Below are positions 45,336 through 53,823 of a stretch of 64,000 bases of DNA, one piece after another. Both the position numbers and the translations under genes were made by a program. The stretch comes from Actinoplanes derwentensis. GTDB taxonomy: Bacteria > Actinomycetota > Actinomycetes > Mycobacteriales > Micromonosporaceae. The stretch is from positions 930,001 through 994,000 of the forward strand of contig NZ_LT629758.1 of assembly GCF_900104725.1 (NCBI RefSeq). Direction: 5' to 3'. Under the pieces are notes generated by a model. That model was given only the letters and a program-made list of their open reading frames with translations. It made no database searches and was not told the DNA's origin. Positions within the stretch are counted from its first letter, which is position 1, and each line of letters opens with the position of its first letter.

Positions 45336-46117
45336 GGCGCTCCCAGGATGAAGTCGGCGTAGGGCACGGTCCACACGGCCTCGTGGGCGACCCGGTGGCC
45401 GATGTGACCGTCCTCGCCGTAAAGGGTGCCGTGGTCCGAGCAGATGATCACCAGGCAGGGCCGTCCACGGCCGCCGGCCAGGTCGAAGAGCCGCCCCATC
45501 TGCCTGTCGACGTATTCCAGGGCGGCGGCGTGGGTGGACAGGGAGTCCTCGGCGGCGCCCGGGACGTAGTGCCGGTTGGGCTGGTGCAGGGCGGCCACGT
45601 TGAGGAAGGTGAACAGCGGCCGGTCCGCGGGCAGCTCACCGATGATCTTCTCCAGGCGGTCGAGCTGAGCGCCCACGCAGTCCGGCGCGGTCACGCCGAA
45701 CGCCCGCTCCCAGTGCGACTCGGCGAACATCCCCGGCAGCACCCGGCCCAGGGGAGCGGCCGGGTTGAAGAAGCCGACCCCGCCCAGGCAGACCGTGTGA
45801 TAACCCTCGGCGGCCAGCGCGCCCGGCAGATCGGGATGATCGAAGACGTAGGTGCCGGGGCCGCTGGTCTCGCTGCCACCGAACCGCGCCGCGAACAGCC
45901 GCTCGTGCGGTCCCGGGGTCGTCGGGGTCGGGAGGAAACCCGCGAAGAAGGCATGATGAGCGGCGTACGTGAACGAAGCCGGAGTATGCCGCCGCTCCCA
46001 CCTTCCACCGGGCAGCACCGAGCGCAGAACCGGAGTACCGGCCCTCGCCGCCACGTCGTAACGCAGCGTGTCCAGGGTGACGAACAGCAGGTCATGGGTG
46101 CCGATCAGCTCACGCAT
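45332..46117 (-). CDS. STM4013/SEN3800 family hydrolase (sulfatase-like fold)
   Basis: This 261-residue protein has the alkaline phosphatase superfamily core: LLFVTLDTLRYDVAA (metal Asp), TPASFTYAAHHAFFAGFLP in place of the sulfatase nucleophile region, and CLVIICSDHGTLYGEDGHIGH (metal Asp-His). No CxPxR formylglycine motif is seen, so it is probably a phosphoester-type hydrolase. It is cytoplasmic. It overlaps the STM4014 gene by 13 bp. Confidence 0.92.
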   Translation of the reverse strand: MRELIGTHDLLFVTLDTLRYDVAARAGTPVLRSVLPGGRWERRHTPASFTYAAHHAFFAGFLPTPTTPGPHERLFAARFGGSETSGPGTYVFDHPDLPGALAAEGYHTVCLGGVGFFNPAAPLGRVLPGMFAESHWERAFGVTAPDCVGAQLDRLEKIIGELPADRPLFTFLNVAALHQPNRHYVPGAAEDSLSTHAAALEYVDRQMGRLFDLAGGRGRPCLVIICSDHGTLYGEDGHIGHRVAHEAVWTVPYADFILGAP

Positions 46118-47142
46118 GCCGCCACCTGCGCGTCATAGGTGTCCTGCCCGTCGGCCAGCACCCCGGGAAGCAGGTCGCCGAACGCGTTCACCTCGGCGAC
46201 CGCGTGCCCCCGCCACCCGGCCCGGAACATCAGATCCACCCCCACCTGCCCGGTACGGGGGAAACAGTCGGCCACGCGCTCACAGGTCGCCATCGCGGCG
46301 GCCCACTCCCGCTCCCCGGCGGCCGCCCGCACCGCGGCCACGTCACCACGGGCGTTGCCCAGGTGCAGGTTCGTCATCGGTGACCGGCTGGTGCGCACCA
46401 CCACGTGCCGGGCCCGCCCGGCGATCACCACCACCCGCAGGTCGAGGACCCGGCCGACGAGCGCGGCTTTCGGGAACCACCGCTCCACGTGCAGCCCGTC
46501 CGGAGCCAGCCGGTCGACGATCGACGCGATGACCGGCTCGTCGTCGTACCGCCGAACTGCCAGGTTGTTGAAGAGTGACCCACCGCTGACCTCGACCGAG
46601 GTGACCGCGGTGACCCGCTTCCCGGCGATGGCGACCGCCATCACCCCGGAGGCCGACGAGCCGTGCGACGGCTTGACGAAGACGCGGCGCCAGCCGGAGG
46701 CCCGCAGCGCCGCCCAGCCGTCGATCGGGCCGAGCGCTTCCGGGACCGGCACACCGGCCGCCGACAGCAGCGCGTGGCAGCGTGGCTTGTCGGTCATGGT
46801 CAGGATGTCGGCGGGCCGGCTCAGCAGCCGGCCACCACCGGCCTCGATCCGGGCCAGCGCGGCCCGCAGGCCCGCGAACGCCGCCGCCCCGCCGACGATC
46901 TGCCCGTGCTCGGCGGCCCCCGCCGGGCGGCCGCTGCCCAGCTCCCGCAGCAGCCGGTCGACTTCGGCGTCCTCGCCGGGGGACTCGATGCGCACCAGCG
47001 TGCCCGGCCCCGGGACACGACCGCTGGTCAGCACGTCACGCCACGGGAAGATCTCCGGTGCCGGAAGACCGGCCCGCTCGACGGCGGCTCGGAACAGGGC
47101 GACCCGGCGGTTCTCAGGGTTGCCGACGACGGCGAGACGCAC
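46105..47142 (-). CDS. STM4014 family protein (ATP-grasp-like)
   Basis: This 345-residue protein has an ATP-grasp-like middle and end: DKPRCHALLSAAGVPVPEAL, RRVFVKPSHGSSASGVMAV (ATP lysine and loop) and VGVDLMFRAGWRGHAVAEVNAFGDLLPG (metal-binding Glu-Asn). ATP-grasp enzymes join a carboxylate to an amine or thiol. It is 1 bp from the STM4015 gene, part of one operon. Confidence 0.9.
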   Translation of the reverse strand: MRLAVVGNPENRRVALFRAAVERAGLPAPEIFPWRDVLTSGRVPGPGTLVRIESPGEDAEVDRLLRELGSGRPAGAAEHGQIVGGAAAFAGLRAALARIEAGGGRLLSRPADILTMTDKPRCHALLSAAGVPVPEALGPIDGWAALRASGWRRVFVKPSHGSSASGVMAVAIAGKRVTAVTSVEVSGGSLFNNLAVRRYDDEPVIASIVDRLAPDGLHVERWFPKAALVGRVLDLRVVVIAGRARHVVVRTSRSPMTNLHLGNARGDVAAVRAAAGEREWAAAMATCERVADCFPRTGQVGVDLMFRAGWRGHAVAEVNAFGDLLPGVLADGQDTYDAQVAACVS

Positions 47143-47143
47143 C

Positions 47144-48061
47144 TTACTCAGCCACCACCGTGTAGCGCCCGTACCGGCTCTCGTCCTGTGGGTCGGAGAC
47201 GTCGACGGCCACCCCGGGCAGCTCGTCGACGACCCGCTGCGCCATCTCCTTGGTCATGAAGTGGTGGCTCAGGTCGAGCGAGGTCAGGTGGGTGAGTGGC
47301 TGCCCGGCCAGTAGCGACTCGGCACCCACGTCACCGAGCACCCCCAGCGACAGGGCGAGCGAGTCGAGCCGGGCGACCACCGGTGCCGCCGCGACGGCCG
47401 CCGCCAGCTCCTCGGCGATCTCCGAGTTGCACAGACCCAGGTGGGTGAGGGCCGGGAACGAACGGCCGGACAGGATCGGCGCCAGGTCGTCGGCGGTGAT
47501 GTCGCCGCCGTAGTTGGCCACGCCCAGCCACAACTCCAGACGGGTGAGGTGGGGCAGGTCGCTGCCGACGATGCCCTCGAGCACCCCGGCGGGCAGGCCG
47601 CCGGTCTGGATGACCAGCTCGCGCAGGCCCTCGTGCCGCACCGGGCCGACCTGCAGGTTCTGCGAGCCGCGGATCCAGAGACGCTCCAGGGCCGGGAACG
47701 CGGTCAGCAGCGGGGTGAAGTCGCCCTGGTTGATCCAGGAGATCTCGCACTGCTCGGAGCTCATCTCGCCGAGGAACAGCGACCGCAGCCCGGTGAGCCG
47801 TGCGGCGTTGTCGATCAGCAGCTCGAAGGGGAACGCGTCGTCATAGGCGTCACCCCAGTCGCCGAAGATCAGCGCGGTCGGGCCGGCCGGCCCGGTGCGC
47901 TCCAGCACCCGCTCGAAGGCGGTCCGGAGATCTGCCTCGTCCGCCTCGAACTCCATCTCGATGCGCCACGCCACGGCCGTCGGCTCGGCCGGGAGGTCGT
48001 CGTCGTCCCAGGCCACGACGGGCAGACCCGCGAACTCCGTCAGAAAGTGGTAGATGGTCAC
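47144..48061 (-). CDS. STM4015 family protein (leucine-rich-repeat-like)
   Basis: This 305-residue protein has degenerate LRR units such as LTGLRSLFLGEMSSE, FPALERLWIRGSQNL, LPHLTRLELWLGVAN and LTSLDLSHHFMTKEM. It is a likely protein-binding partner of the cluster. The GTG at 48061 was chosen because the family begins TIYHxLTEFAGLPV, and GGGAG lies 5 nt upstream; ATG 48151 would add 30 untypical residues. It is the first gene of the five-gene operon. Confidence 0.88.
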   Translation of the reverse strand: MTIYHFLTEFAGLPVVAWDDDDLPAEPTAVAWRIEMEFEADEADLRTAFERVLERTGPAGPTALIFGDWGDAYDDAFPFELLIDNAARLTGLRSLFLGEMSSEQCEISWINQGDFTPLLTAFPALERLWIRGSQNLQVGPVRHEGLRELVIQTGGLPAGVLEGIVGSDLPHLTRLELWLGVANYGGDITADDLAPILSGRSFPALTHLGLCNSEIAEELAAAVAAAPVVARLDSLALSLGVLGDVGAESLLAGQPLTHLTSLDLSHHFMTKEMAQRVVDELPGVAVDVSDPQDESRYGRYTVVAE

Positions 48062-48338
48062 CGGGACTCCCTTGGCCGCTTCGTGCAGTGCCGAGAAGCT
48101 AGCAGGACCCACCGACACTTTCGCGGCCATGCCGGGAAGAATGAACCTCACGGGTCCACCGCACGGCGTATGTCAGCCGAGCCCGGGGTGCTCTAATGTG
48201 CAACTCTGCAAAGGCGGACACCTGTAGGGTGACGAGTGACGTCGCCGTTACTTAAAGTTGAGGAACCGGCCGACCCCGGCAGATCCACGTTCATCAGCCG
48301 CCGAAGCATCGACTGCTGAACGCCGGAAGGGATGAGCT
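48062..48338. promoter_or_regulatory. Divergent control region between the STM4015 and SCO2525 operons
   Basis: 277 bp with no gene. For the rightward operon TAGGGT near 48225 may be a -10. AGTGACGTCGCCGTTACT (48234-48251) has partial dyad symmetry. Both uncharacterised operons would be read from here. Confidence 0.4.
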
Positions 48339-49118
48339 GTGAACGAGCCCGGTTCAGAATCGGGGTCGGCGTCCGCCGACATCGACGTTTCGCTGGTGCG
48401 TAACAGTGATGTGGACTGGGATTCCTTCGATTCGGACGCGTACTTCAGTTACAACTACGGCGAGTTACGACCCGATGATGCACAGATCATTCAGGTCGTC
48501 GCGAACCACTTCCAGGCGAGTCTGCGGGGCTCGGCACTGGGGCAGGCGATCGACGTCGGTGCGGGTGTCAATCTGTATCCCGCCATGGTGATGTTGCCGT
48601 ACGCCGCCAGTGTGACGCTTGTCGAGCGGGCGTTCACCAACTGCGACTGGCTCACCACTGAGTTGAAGGGCCCCCGGCCCTCGTGGGGTCAGTTCTGGAA
48701 AGCGGTCTCCAGCGGTCGCGCCGCCTACCAGCTGATCCAGAAACCCGCCGATGTGCTGCAGGACCGGACGACGGTCGTACGAGGCAACATCTTTGATCTG
48801 AAGCCTGGTCTTTATGACCTCGGCACCATGTTCTTCGTCGCGGAGTCGATCACCACCCGGACCGATGAGTTCCGGCGTGCCGCCCGCCTGTTCGTCAACT
48901 CGCTGAAGCCCGGGGCGCCGTTCGCGGCCGCCTTCATGCGCGACTCGTCCGGCTACTTCGTGGCGGGCAAGCACTTCCCCGCCTGCTCGGTCAGTGATGC
49001 GGACGTGGAACGGGCTCTTGCGCCGTTCGCCCGCAACCTGAACATTGTGATGGTGGAGAGCAACGACCTCCGGGACGGCTACGGCGGGATGATGGTGGCC
49101 ACCGGCAGGAAGAAGTAG
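48339..49118 (+). CDS. SCO2525 family SAM-dependent methyltransferase
   Basis: This 259-residue protein resembles the NNMT/PNMT/TEMT-like methyltransferases: YFSYNYGELRPDDAQII, SAM loop AIDVGAGVNLYPAMVMLPYA, acidic strand VTLVERAFTNCDWL and MFFVAESITTRTDEF. The GTG start has GGAAGG. It is the first gene of a four-gene operon conserved in actinomycetes (SCO2525 to SCO2522). Substrate unknown. Confidence 0.92.
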   Translation: MNEPGSESGSASADIDVSLVRNSDVDWDSFDSDAYFSYNYGELRPDDAQIIQVVANHFQASLRGSALGQAIDVGAGVNLYPAMVMLPYAASVTLVERAFTNCDWLTTELKGPRPSWGQFWKAVSSGRAAYQLIQKPADVLQDRTTVVRGNIFDLKPGLYDLGTMFFVAESITTRTDEFRRAARLFVNSLKPGAPFAAAFMRDSSGYFVAGKHFPACSVSDADVERALAPFARNLNIVMVESNDLRDGYGGMMVATGRKK

Positions 49119-49162
49119 CGCGACCAACACAGGCCCACGGACGGGTAGGTGACGGCGAAGCC

Positions 49163-51013
49163 ATGCAGATCCAGCCACGTCAGCAGATCCTCGACATCTG
49201 GCGCGCGACCGCCCGTGTCTCACTCGACGACGGCGAGTGGTCGTCCCGCGGGCGCAACGGCGGCAATTCGATAAGTGACGCCGAGCAGTTGCTCTGTCTG
49301 ATGTCGCCGGCCACCGAGATCCCACTGTTCCGTCTGGACCGGCCGGACGCCGTCGCCGACGACGCGCTGGAGGCGCTGCGGACCATCGGTGACAACCTGC
49401 AGATCCCGCAGCGGCTGTTGCAGGCCCTGTCGAGCTATGTGGAGCGGTATTCCGCCGCCGACGGCACCCCGTTGTTCTCCGGAGGCTCGTACTTCTCGAT
49501 CGACGAGGACTCCGGGGACGCTGAGATCCAGCCGGAACAACTCGATCTCGACGTGGTGGACTCGTTCTCGATCTCGGTGACGCTGATGCTGGCGACCATC
49601 GGGTTCGCCCGGACCTTCCGCCAGGCGGTGACCCGGCCGGCGCTGCTGAAACAGGTCGACACGCTGGAGCGGGCGGCGAACGTCCGGCTGTCGGCGGCGA
49701 TGGCCGGACTGCTGCGCAGTTTCGCCGTCAACGTCTTCACCGCCGACAGCCTGCCCGGCCGGGAGCTGCTGCGCACGGTCAACCAGGAACGGCGTCCCAC
49801 CCATCAGGTGATCGACCAGTTGCGCGAGGCGCTGCGGGAGATCAACGCCCGGCTCCGTGACGACGTCACCATCGGCTCCGGCGCCTCGGAGAGCGAGCTG
49901 GACAATCCCAACCGGCTCTTCGAGTGCGGCTGGTCCTGGGGTGTGGTCCGGGACGCCCCCAAGATCGAGTCTCTGGCCACCATGGGCGAACAGCGCAGCG
50001 GGTACGCGCAGAACGCCCCGTACCTCTACTTCACCACCGTGGCGATGGACGCCATCCAGGCGCTCTCCTCGGAACGCACCCGGCTCCTCGGCCTTCTCGA
50101 CGCCGAACAGTCCCGGCTCGCGCAGTCGCTGCAGCTGCGGTTCGAGCTGACCCGGTCGTACTGGGCGGCCATCGCCACCTTCGGGTCCGGCCGCTGGCCG
50201 TTGGAGGACCTGCCGTGGCGGGCCACCGACGGCATCGAGTTCGACTACTTCAGCCTCCTGGTCGGCGGCATCGTCATCCAGGACATGCAGGCCGACCGGG
50301 TGTCGAACACCGAGATGCGCCGGGTGGCCGACATCCTCGAGGAGATCGGCAACCGCAGCCGGATCACCCGCCGGTCCACCGAACCCGAGGCCGCCGTCAA
50401 CGTGCACTTCCCGGGGCTGCGGTTCCCGCTGGAGGGCAGCGAGGACACCGGCGGCCCGCGACTGGCGTGGACCGTCGCCGACATCGCCCCCACTCTGCTG
50501 CGGCGCTCGCTCACGCTGGCCGGCATGGCCGACGACGGGGTGATCCGCAGCCGCCTGCTCGATCTCGCCGACGCGATCTGGGCCCACCTGCAGGACCGGG
50601 TACTGCGCGAGGGCGCCGACCACGGCCTCTGGGACCGCCCCGCGGGCGCCTACAAGTACCTGCCCGACGCGGCCTCCGAGGTGTCCTGGTACTACACGAA
50701 GCGGGTGGTCGACTGCCTGGTCGTGGTGGCGCGCCTGATCAACGACCCACCGTTGCGCAGCAGCCTGCTGACCCAGATGGCGGCCGACCTGCTCAACGAG
50801 GCCGATCACCTCTACGACCGGGAACTGCTCAACGGCACCACGGCGCGCGGGGGGACGTTGCGGATCGAGTTGGACCGCGTCGGCACCGAGCTGCGGCGGG
50901 CCAGGGCGGTACGGCGCGAACAGCCCGGGGTGGCCGTGGCGGTGACCGAGGAGGTGCTGCGCAAGCTGGACCGGCTCTCCGCGGCCCGTGAGGCCGACAG
51001 CGGGGTCGGCTGA
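49163..51013 (+). CDS. SCO2524 family protein
   Basis: This 616-residue protein begins MQIQPRQQILDIWRATARVS, typical of the SCO2524 family, and is mainly helical. It has no membrane segment and no recognised catalytic motif. Notable segments are EVSWYYTKRVVDCLVVVARL and a conserved LLCLMSPATEIP near residue 45. It is 44 bp after the methyltransferase gene and 1 bp before the P-loop gene. It may be a scaffold or sensor for that NTPase (inference). Confidence 0.88.
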   Translation: MQIQPRQQILDIWRATARVSLDDGEWSSRGRNGGNSISDAEQLLCLMSPATEIPLFRLDRPDAVADDALEALRTIGDNLQIPQRLLQALSSYVERYSAADGTPLFSGGSYFSIDEDSGDAEIQPEQLDLDVVDSFSISVTLMLATIGFARTFRQAVTRPALLKQVDTLERAANVRLSAAMAGLLRSFAVNVFTADSLPGRELLRTVNQERRPTHQVIDQLREALREINARLRDDVTIGSGASESELDNPNRLFECGWSWGVVRDAPKIESLATMGEQRSGYAQNAPYLYFTTVAMDAIQALSSERTRLLGLLDAEQSRLAQSLQLRFELTRSYWAAIATFGSGRWPLEDLPWRATDGIEFDYFSLLVGGIVIQDMQADRVSNTEMRRVADILEEIGNRSRITRRSTEPEAAVNVHFPGLRFPLEGSEDTGGPRLAWTVADIAPTLLRRSLTLAGMADDGVIRSRLLDLADAIWAHLQDRVLREGADHGLWDRPAGAYKYLPDAASEVSWYYTKRVVDCLVVVARLINDPPLRSSLLTQMAADLLNEADHLYDRELLNGTTARGGTLRIELDRVGTELRRARAVRREQPGVAVAVTEEVLRKLDRLSAAREADSGVG

Positions 51014-51014
51014 G

Positions 51015-51932
51015 ATGCTCGTCTTCGCGACCTCCGACAAGGGTGGCACCGGCCGCTCGGTGACCAGTGGAAACCTGGCCTACCGGCACGCGCTGCAGGG
51101 TTTCGACTCGTGTTACGTCGACTTCGACTTCGGCTCGCCGACCTCGGGGGCGATCTTCGATCTGCCCGAGGCGCTGGCCGGTGTCGAACAGGGCGGACTG
51201 CACGGCTATCTGGTCGGCGGTGGGCCCGATCCACGGCAGATCAACGTGTGGGCCGAGTCCCAGCGGGAGGCGCTGCGTGGCCGCCCGCCGGGCACCGGCC
51301 GGTTGACGCTGGTGCCGGGTGACGTGGGCGGCAGTGAGTTCAGTTCGGGGCCCGGCATCGTGGACCGGTGCGCCCGGCTGTTCCAGCGTCTCGACGAGGA
51401 GTACGACCTGATCCTGGTCGACCTGAGCGCCGGCCGTTCGTACGCGACGGAGATCGTGCTGGCCGCCACCGCCCTGCCGGCCCTGCGCGACGTGCCGGTC
51501 CGCTGGCTGGTCTTCCACCGGTGGACCCGGCAGCACATCGTGGCCGCCGGGGGACTGGTGCACGGCCGGCACGGCATCCTGGAGACCGGTGTCGGCCTCG
51601 GTCACGACCGGGCCGGGCTGACCAGCGCGATCCGGTACGTCCGGACCGCCGTCCTGGACCCGTCGGCACCCGATCAGGCCGGGCTGCGCCCCGAACAGCT
51701 GGCCTGGCTCGACGTGTGCAACCGGCGGCTGCAGGAACTGGCCTCCCGCAAGGGGGTCGGCCGGCTGAACATGATCGGTGAGGTGCCGCTCGACCCGGTG
51801 CTGCAGTGGCAGGAGCAGCTGATCTCCAACGACGACGTGTGGCTGCACCGGACCGCCAACGAGCGGACTGTCGCCGCCTTCGAGGAACTGTCCAAGAAGA
51901 TCGTCGACGAGACCGCGTGGGTCGGCCTGTGA
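51015..51932 (+). CDS. SCO2523 family variant P-loop protein (ParA/MinD-like)
   Basis: This 305-residue SIMIBI-class protein has a deviant Walker A: SDKGGTGRSVTS near residues 8-19, with the signature Lys9 kept but the phosphate-loop Lys replaced by Arg14 and Thr by Ser15. Asp-containing strands YVDFDFGSP and YDLILVDLSAG correspond to Walker A' and B regions. It may bind nucleotide without normal hydrolysis. ATG follows the SCO2524 stop by 1 bp; its stop overlaps the next GTG. Confidence 0.92.
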   Translation: MLVFATSDKGGTGRSVTSGNLAYRHALQGFDSCYVDFDFGSPTSGAIFDLPEALAGVEQGGLHGYLVGGGPDPRQINVWAESQREALRGRPPGTGRLTLVPGDVGGSEFSSGPGIVDRCARLFQRLDEEYDLILVDLSAGRSYATEIVLAATALPALRDVPVRWLVFHRWTRQHIVAAGGLVHGRHGILETGVGLGHDRAGLTSAIRYVRTAVLDPSAPDQAGLRPEQLAWLDVCNRRLQELASRKGVGRLNMIGEVPLDPVLQWQEQLISNDDVWLHRTANERTVAAFEELSKKIVDETAWVGL

Positions 51933-52885
51933 CGACCGCGGACGATCTGGCCGCCGAACTCGGCACACCGGTCTCGGCGATTCGCTCGGTGGCGCTGTCG
52001 CACCTGTCGATCGAACTCGGCCACCTCTACATGAACGATTTCCTGGCGGGCGCGGACCGTCTGCGGCAGCAGTTCCGGCGGGTGGCCCCGTGGGCTCAGA
52101 GCGCTCGCAGGCAGACCGCGGACACGCTGCCCCGGGGGCGCCCGCGGATCAGCACCTGTTTCCTGATCGACGACTACTTCACCCGGTTCTCGACACCCCG
52201 GGAGGTGGTCGTCTCGCTGGTGGCCGCGGCCGCCGACGCCGGGCTGACGATCGACTACGTGGCCCGCGAGTCGGGTTGCGCCCGGGCCGGCACCGTGGAG
52301 GTGGCCCGGCTCGTGCAGGATCACCTGGTGGACGAGCCCGCCGAGGGTGCCAACGGGCGCCCGGCGGCCACCGTGTCCGGTTGGCTCAGCAACGGTCAGC
52401 GTTCACCGGTCGGGTCGGCGGCGGCGATGGGCGCGCCGCGGCAGTGGCAGCCGCCCCGGCAGAGCGCGGTCCAGAACCATTCGATCTTCGTGGACATCGA
52501 GCTGTGGAGCGGCCCGGACGACGACCGGTTGTGGTCGTGCCCGTTCCTGGCCGCGGTGTGGCAGTTGCAGCGGCTCGGCCTGGTGCGCCATCTCGGTGAG
52601 CCGGTCGCGGTGCCGGTGCCGATGGCGCCCGCCGACCTGCCGTCCGAGTGGGAGCTGATGCCGCCGATCGTCCGGCTCAACCCGGACGCGGCGCCGTTCC
52701 ACGCGTACCGGACGTTTACCGCGATGGACGGCCGTTTCCTGCCGATCGAGATGTCGGTCCGGACGATCCTCGGCAACGTGGCGATCGACCCGGCGGCGGC
52801 CGGACAGGTCCGCGACCGGGCCCGTGGTGAGGGCCTCGACCTGCCGGAGGAGACCGTCGACCGGATCGGTTACGTGTTCGTCTGA
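51929..52885 (+). CDS. SCO2522 family protein
   Basis: This 318-residue protein has the family core VALSHLSIELGHLYMNDFLAG and TCFLIDDYFTRFSTPREVV, followed by SIFVDIELWSGPDDDRLWSCPFLAAVWQLQRLG and FLPIEMSVRTILGNVA. No known fold is identified. GTG overlaps the upstream stop (GTGA). Its 3' end overlaps the convergent membrane coiled-coil gene by 16 bp. Confidence 0.9.
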   Translation: MTTADDLAAELGTPVSAIRSVALSHLSIELGHLYMNDFLAGADRLRQQFRRVAPWAQSARRQTADTLPRGRPRISTCFLIDDYFTRFSTPREVVVSLVAAAADAGLTIDYVARESGCARAGTVEVARLVQDHLVDEPAEGANGRPAATVSGWLSNGQRSPVGSAAAMGAPRQWQPPRQSAVQNHSIFVDIELWSGPDDDRLWSCPFLAAVWQLQRLGLVRHLGEPVAVPVPMAPADLPSEWELMPPIVRLNPDAAPFHAYRTFTAMDGRFLPIEMSVRTILGNVAIDPAAAGQVRDRARGEGLDLPEETVDRIGYVFV

Positions 52886-53823
52886 CCGTCGATCTCGCGG
52901 GAGACCTCCCACAGCTCGCGGAAGAGCTGGGTGTACTCCTTGACCCGTGCCTCGTTGAGGACCAGCCGGGTCTCGGCCACCTGCGCCAGGAGCGTCTCGG
53001 TGATGGTGGGCGTGGTCTCGTAGGCGAGGGTGTCGTCGAAGAGGATCAGGTCGCGGATCTGCACCTGCAGCGGGGTCGGCACCGCCGACCGGTGGAGCAG
53101 CCGCACGTCGATGGCCATCTGCCGCTGTTCCTCGTAGGCGCGGCGCACAGTGGGATCGTCCTGCATCTCCGGCCGGTCGAGGACGAAGATGCGCCGGACC
53201 CGCCGGCCGTCCCGGGCGGACCGCCGCTGCACGTCCAGGTAACGCTGACCGATCTCGCGGTCCCACAGGCCGTGGTCGACCGCGGCGATGCTGATCGCGT
53301 CGATGGTCTCGGTGGCGTGCCGGGTGAGGCCGAGCAGCCAGTCGCGGTCCTCGCCGTAGTAGGTGACCGTGCCGCTCTCGGCCAGTTGTTTGAGCAGGTC
53401 CGACGTCTCCTTGATCTTGGATTGGACGAACCGGTAGATGATCGGCGGCGAATCCGGGGAGATGTGCGTCGAGTTGCGCACCAACTGGGTGACCACATCG
53501 GTCTGCAACGCTGAGGCCTCGATCAGGCCGAACAGGGCGGTGGCCTCGCTGATCTCGGTGAACGCGTCACTGACCAGCTTCTTCATCTCGGCCATCCCCT
53601 CCTTCTCGAGCTTCTCCACGGCGGCCAGCCGCTTCTCGAACTTCACCAGGAATCGAACCATCAGCACGATGCCGCCGATCAGCACGGAGAGCATCACGCA
53701 CGTCGACATCGGCTGGTCGAGCCCGTTGGTGATCAGGAAGGTGGTGCCGCCGGTTGCCACCGTGACCACCGCCGAGCGGATGATGCCGGAGCCCTGCCCG
53801 ACCTGGTGCACGTCGACGCTCAC
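52870..53823 (-). CDS. Membrane-anchored coiled-coil protein of the SCO252x locus
   Basis: This 317-residue protein has two N-terminal membrane segments (AVVTVATGGTTFLITNG, MLSVLIGGIVLMVRFL), then a charged coiled coil (FEKRLAAVEKLEKEGMAEMKKL) and a roughly 190-residue cytoplasmic domain. The latter (AISIAAVDHGLWDREIGQRYLDVQRRSARDGRRVRRIFVLDRP) resembles phospholipase-D-like folds without HKD catalytic motifs; this is only an impression. GTG overlaps the SCO2521 stop (GTGA), so it belongs to this locus. Confidence 0.8.
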   Translation of the reverse strand: MSVDVHQVGQGSGIIRSAVVTVATGGTTFLITNGLDQPMSTCVMLSVLIGGIVLMVRFLVKFEKRLAAVEKLEKEGMAEMKKLVSDAFTEISEATALFGLIEASALQTDVVTQLVRNSTHISPDSPPIIYRFVQSKIKETSDLLKQLAESGTVTYYGEDRDWLLGLTRHATETIDAISIAAVDHGLWDREIGQRYLDVQRRSARDGRRVRRIFVLDRPEMQDDPTVRRAYEEQRQMAIDVRLLHRSAVPTPLQVQIRDLILFDDTLAYETTPTITETLLAQVAETRLVLNEARVKEYTQLFRELWEVSREIDGQTNT

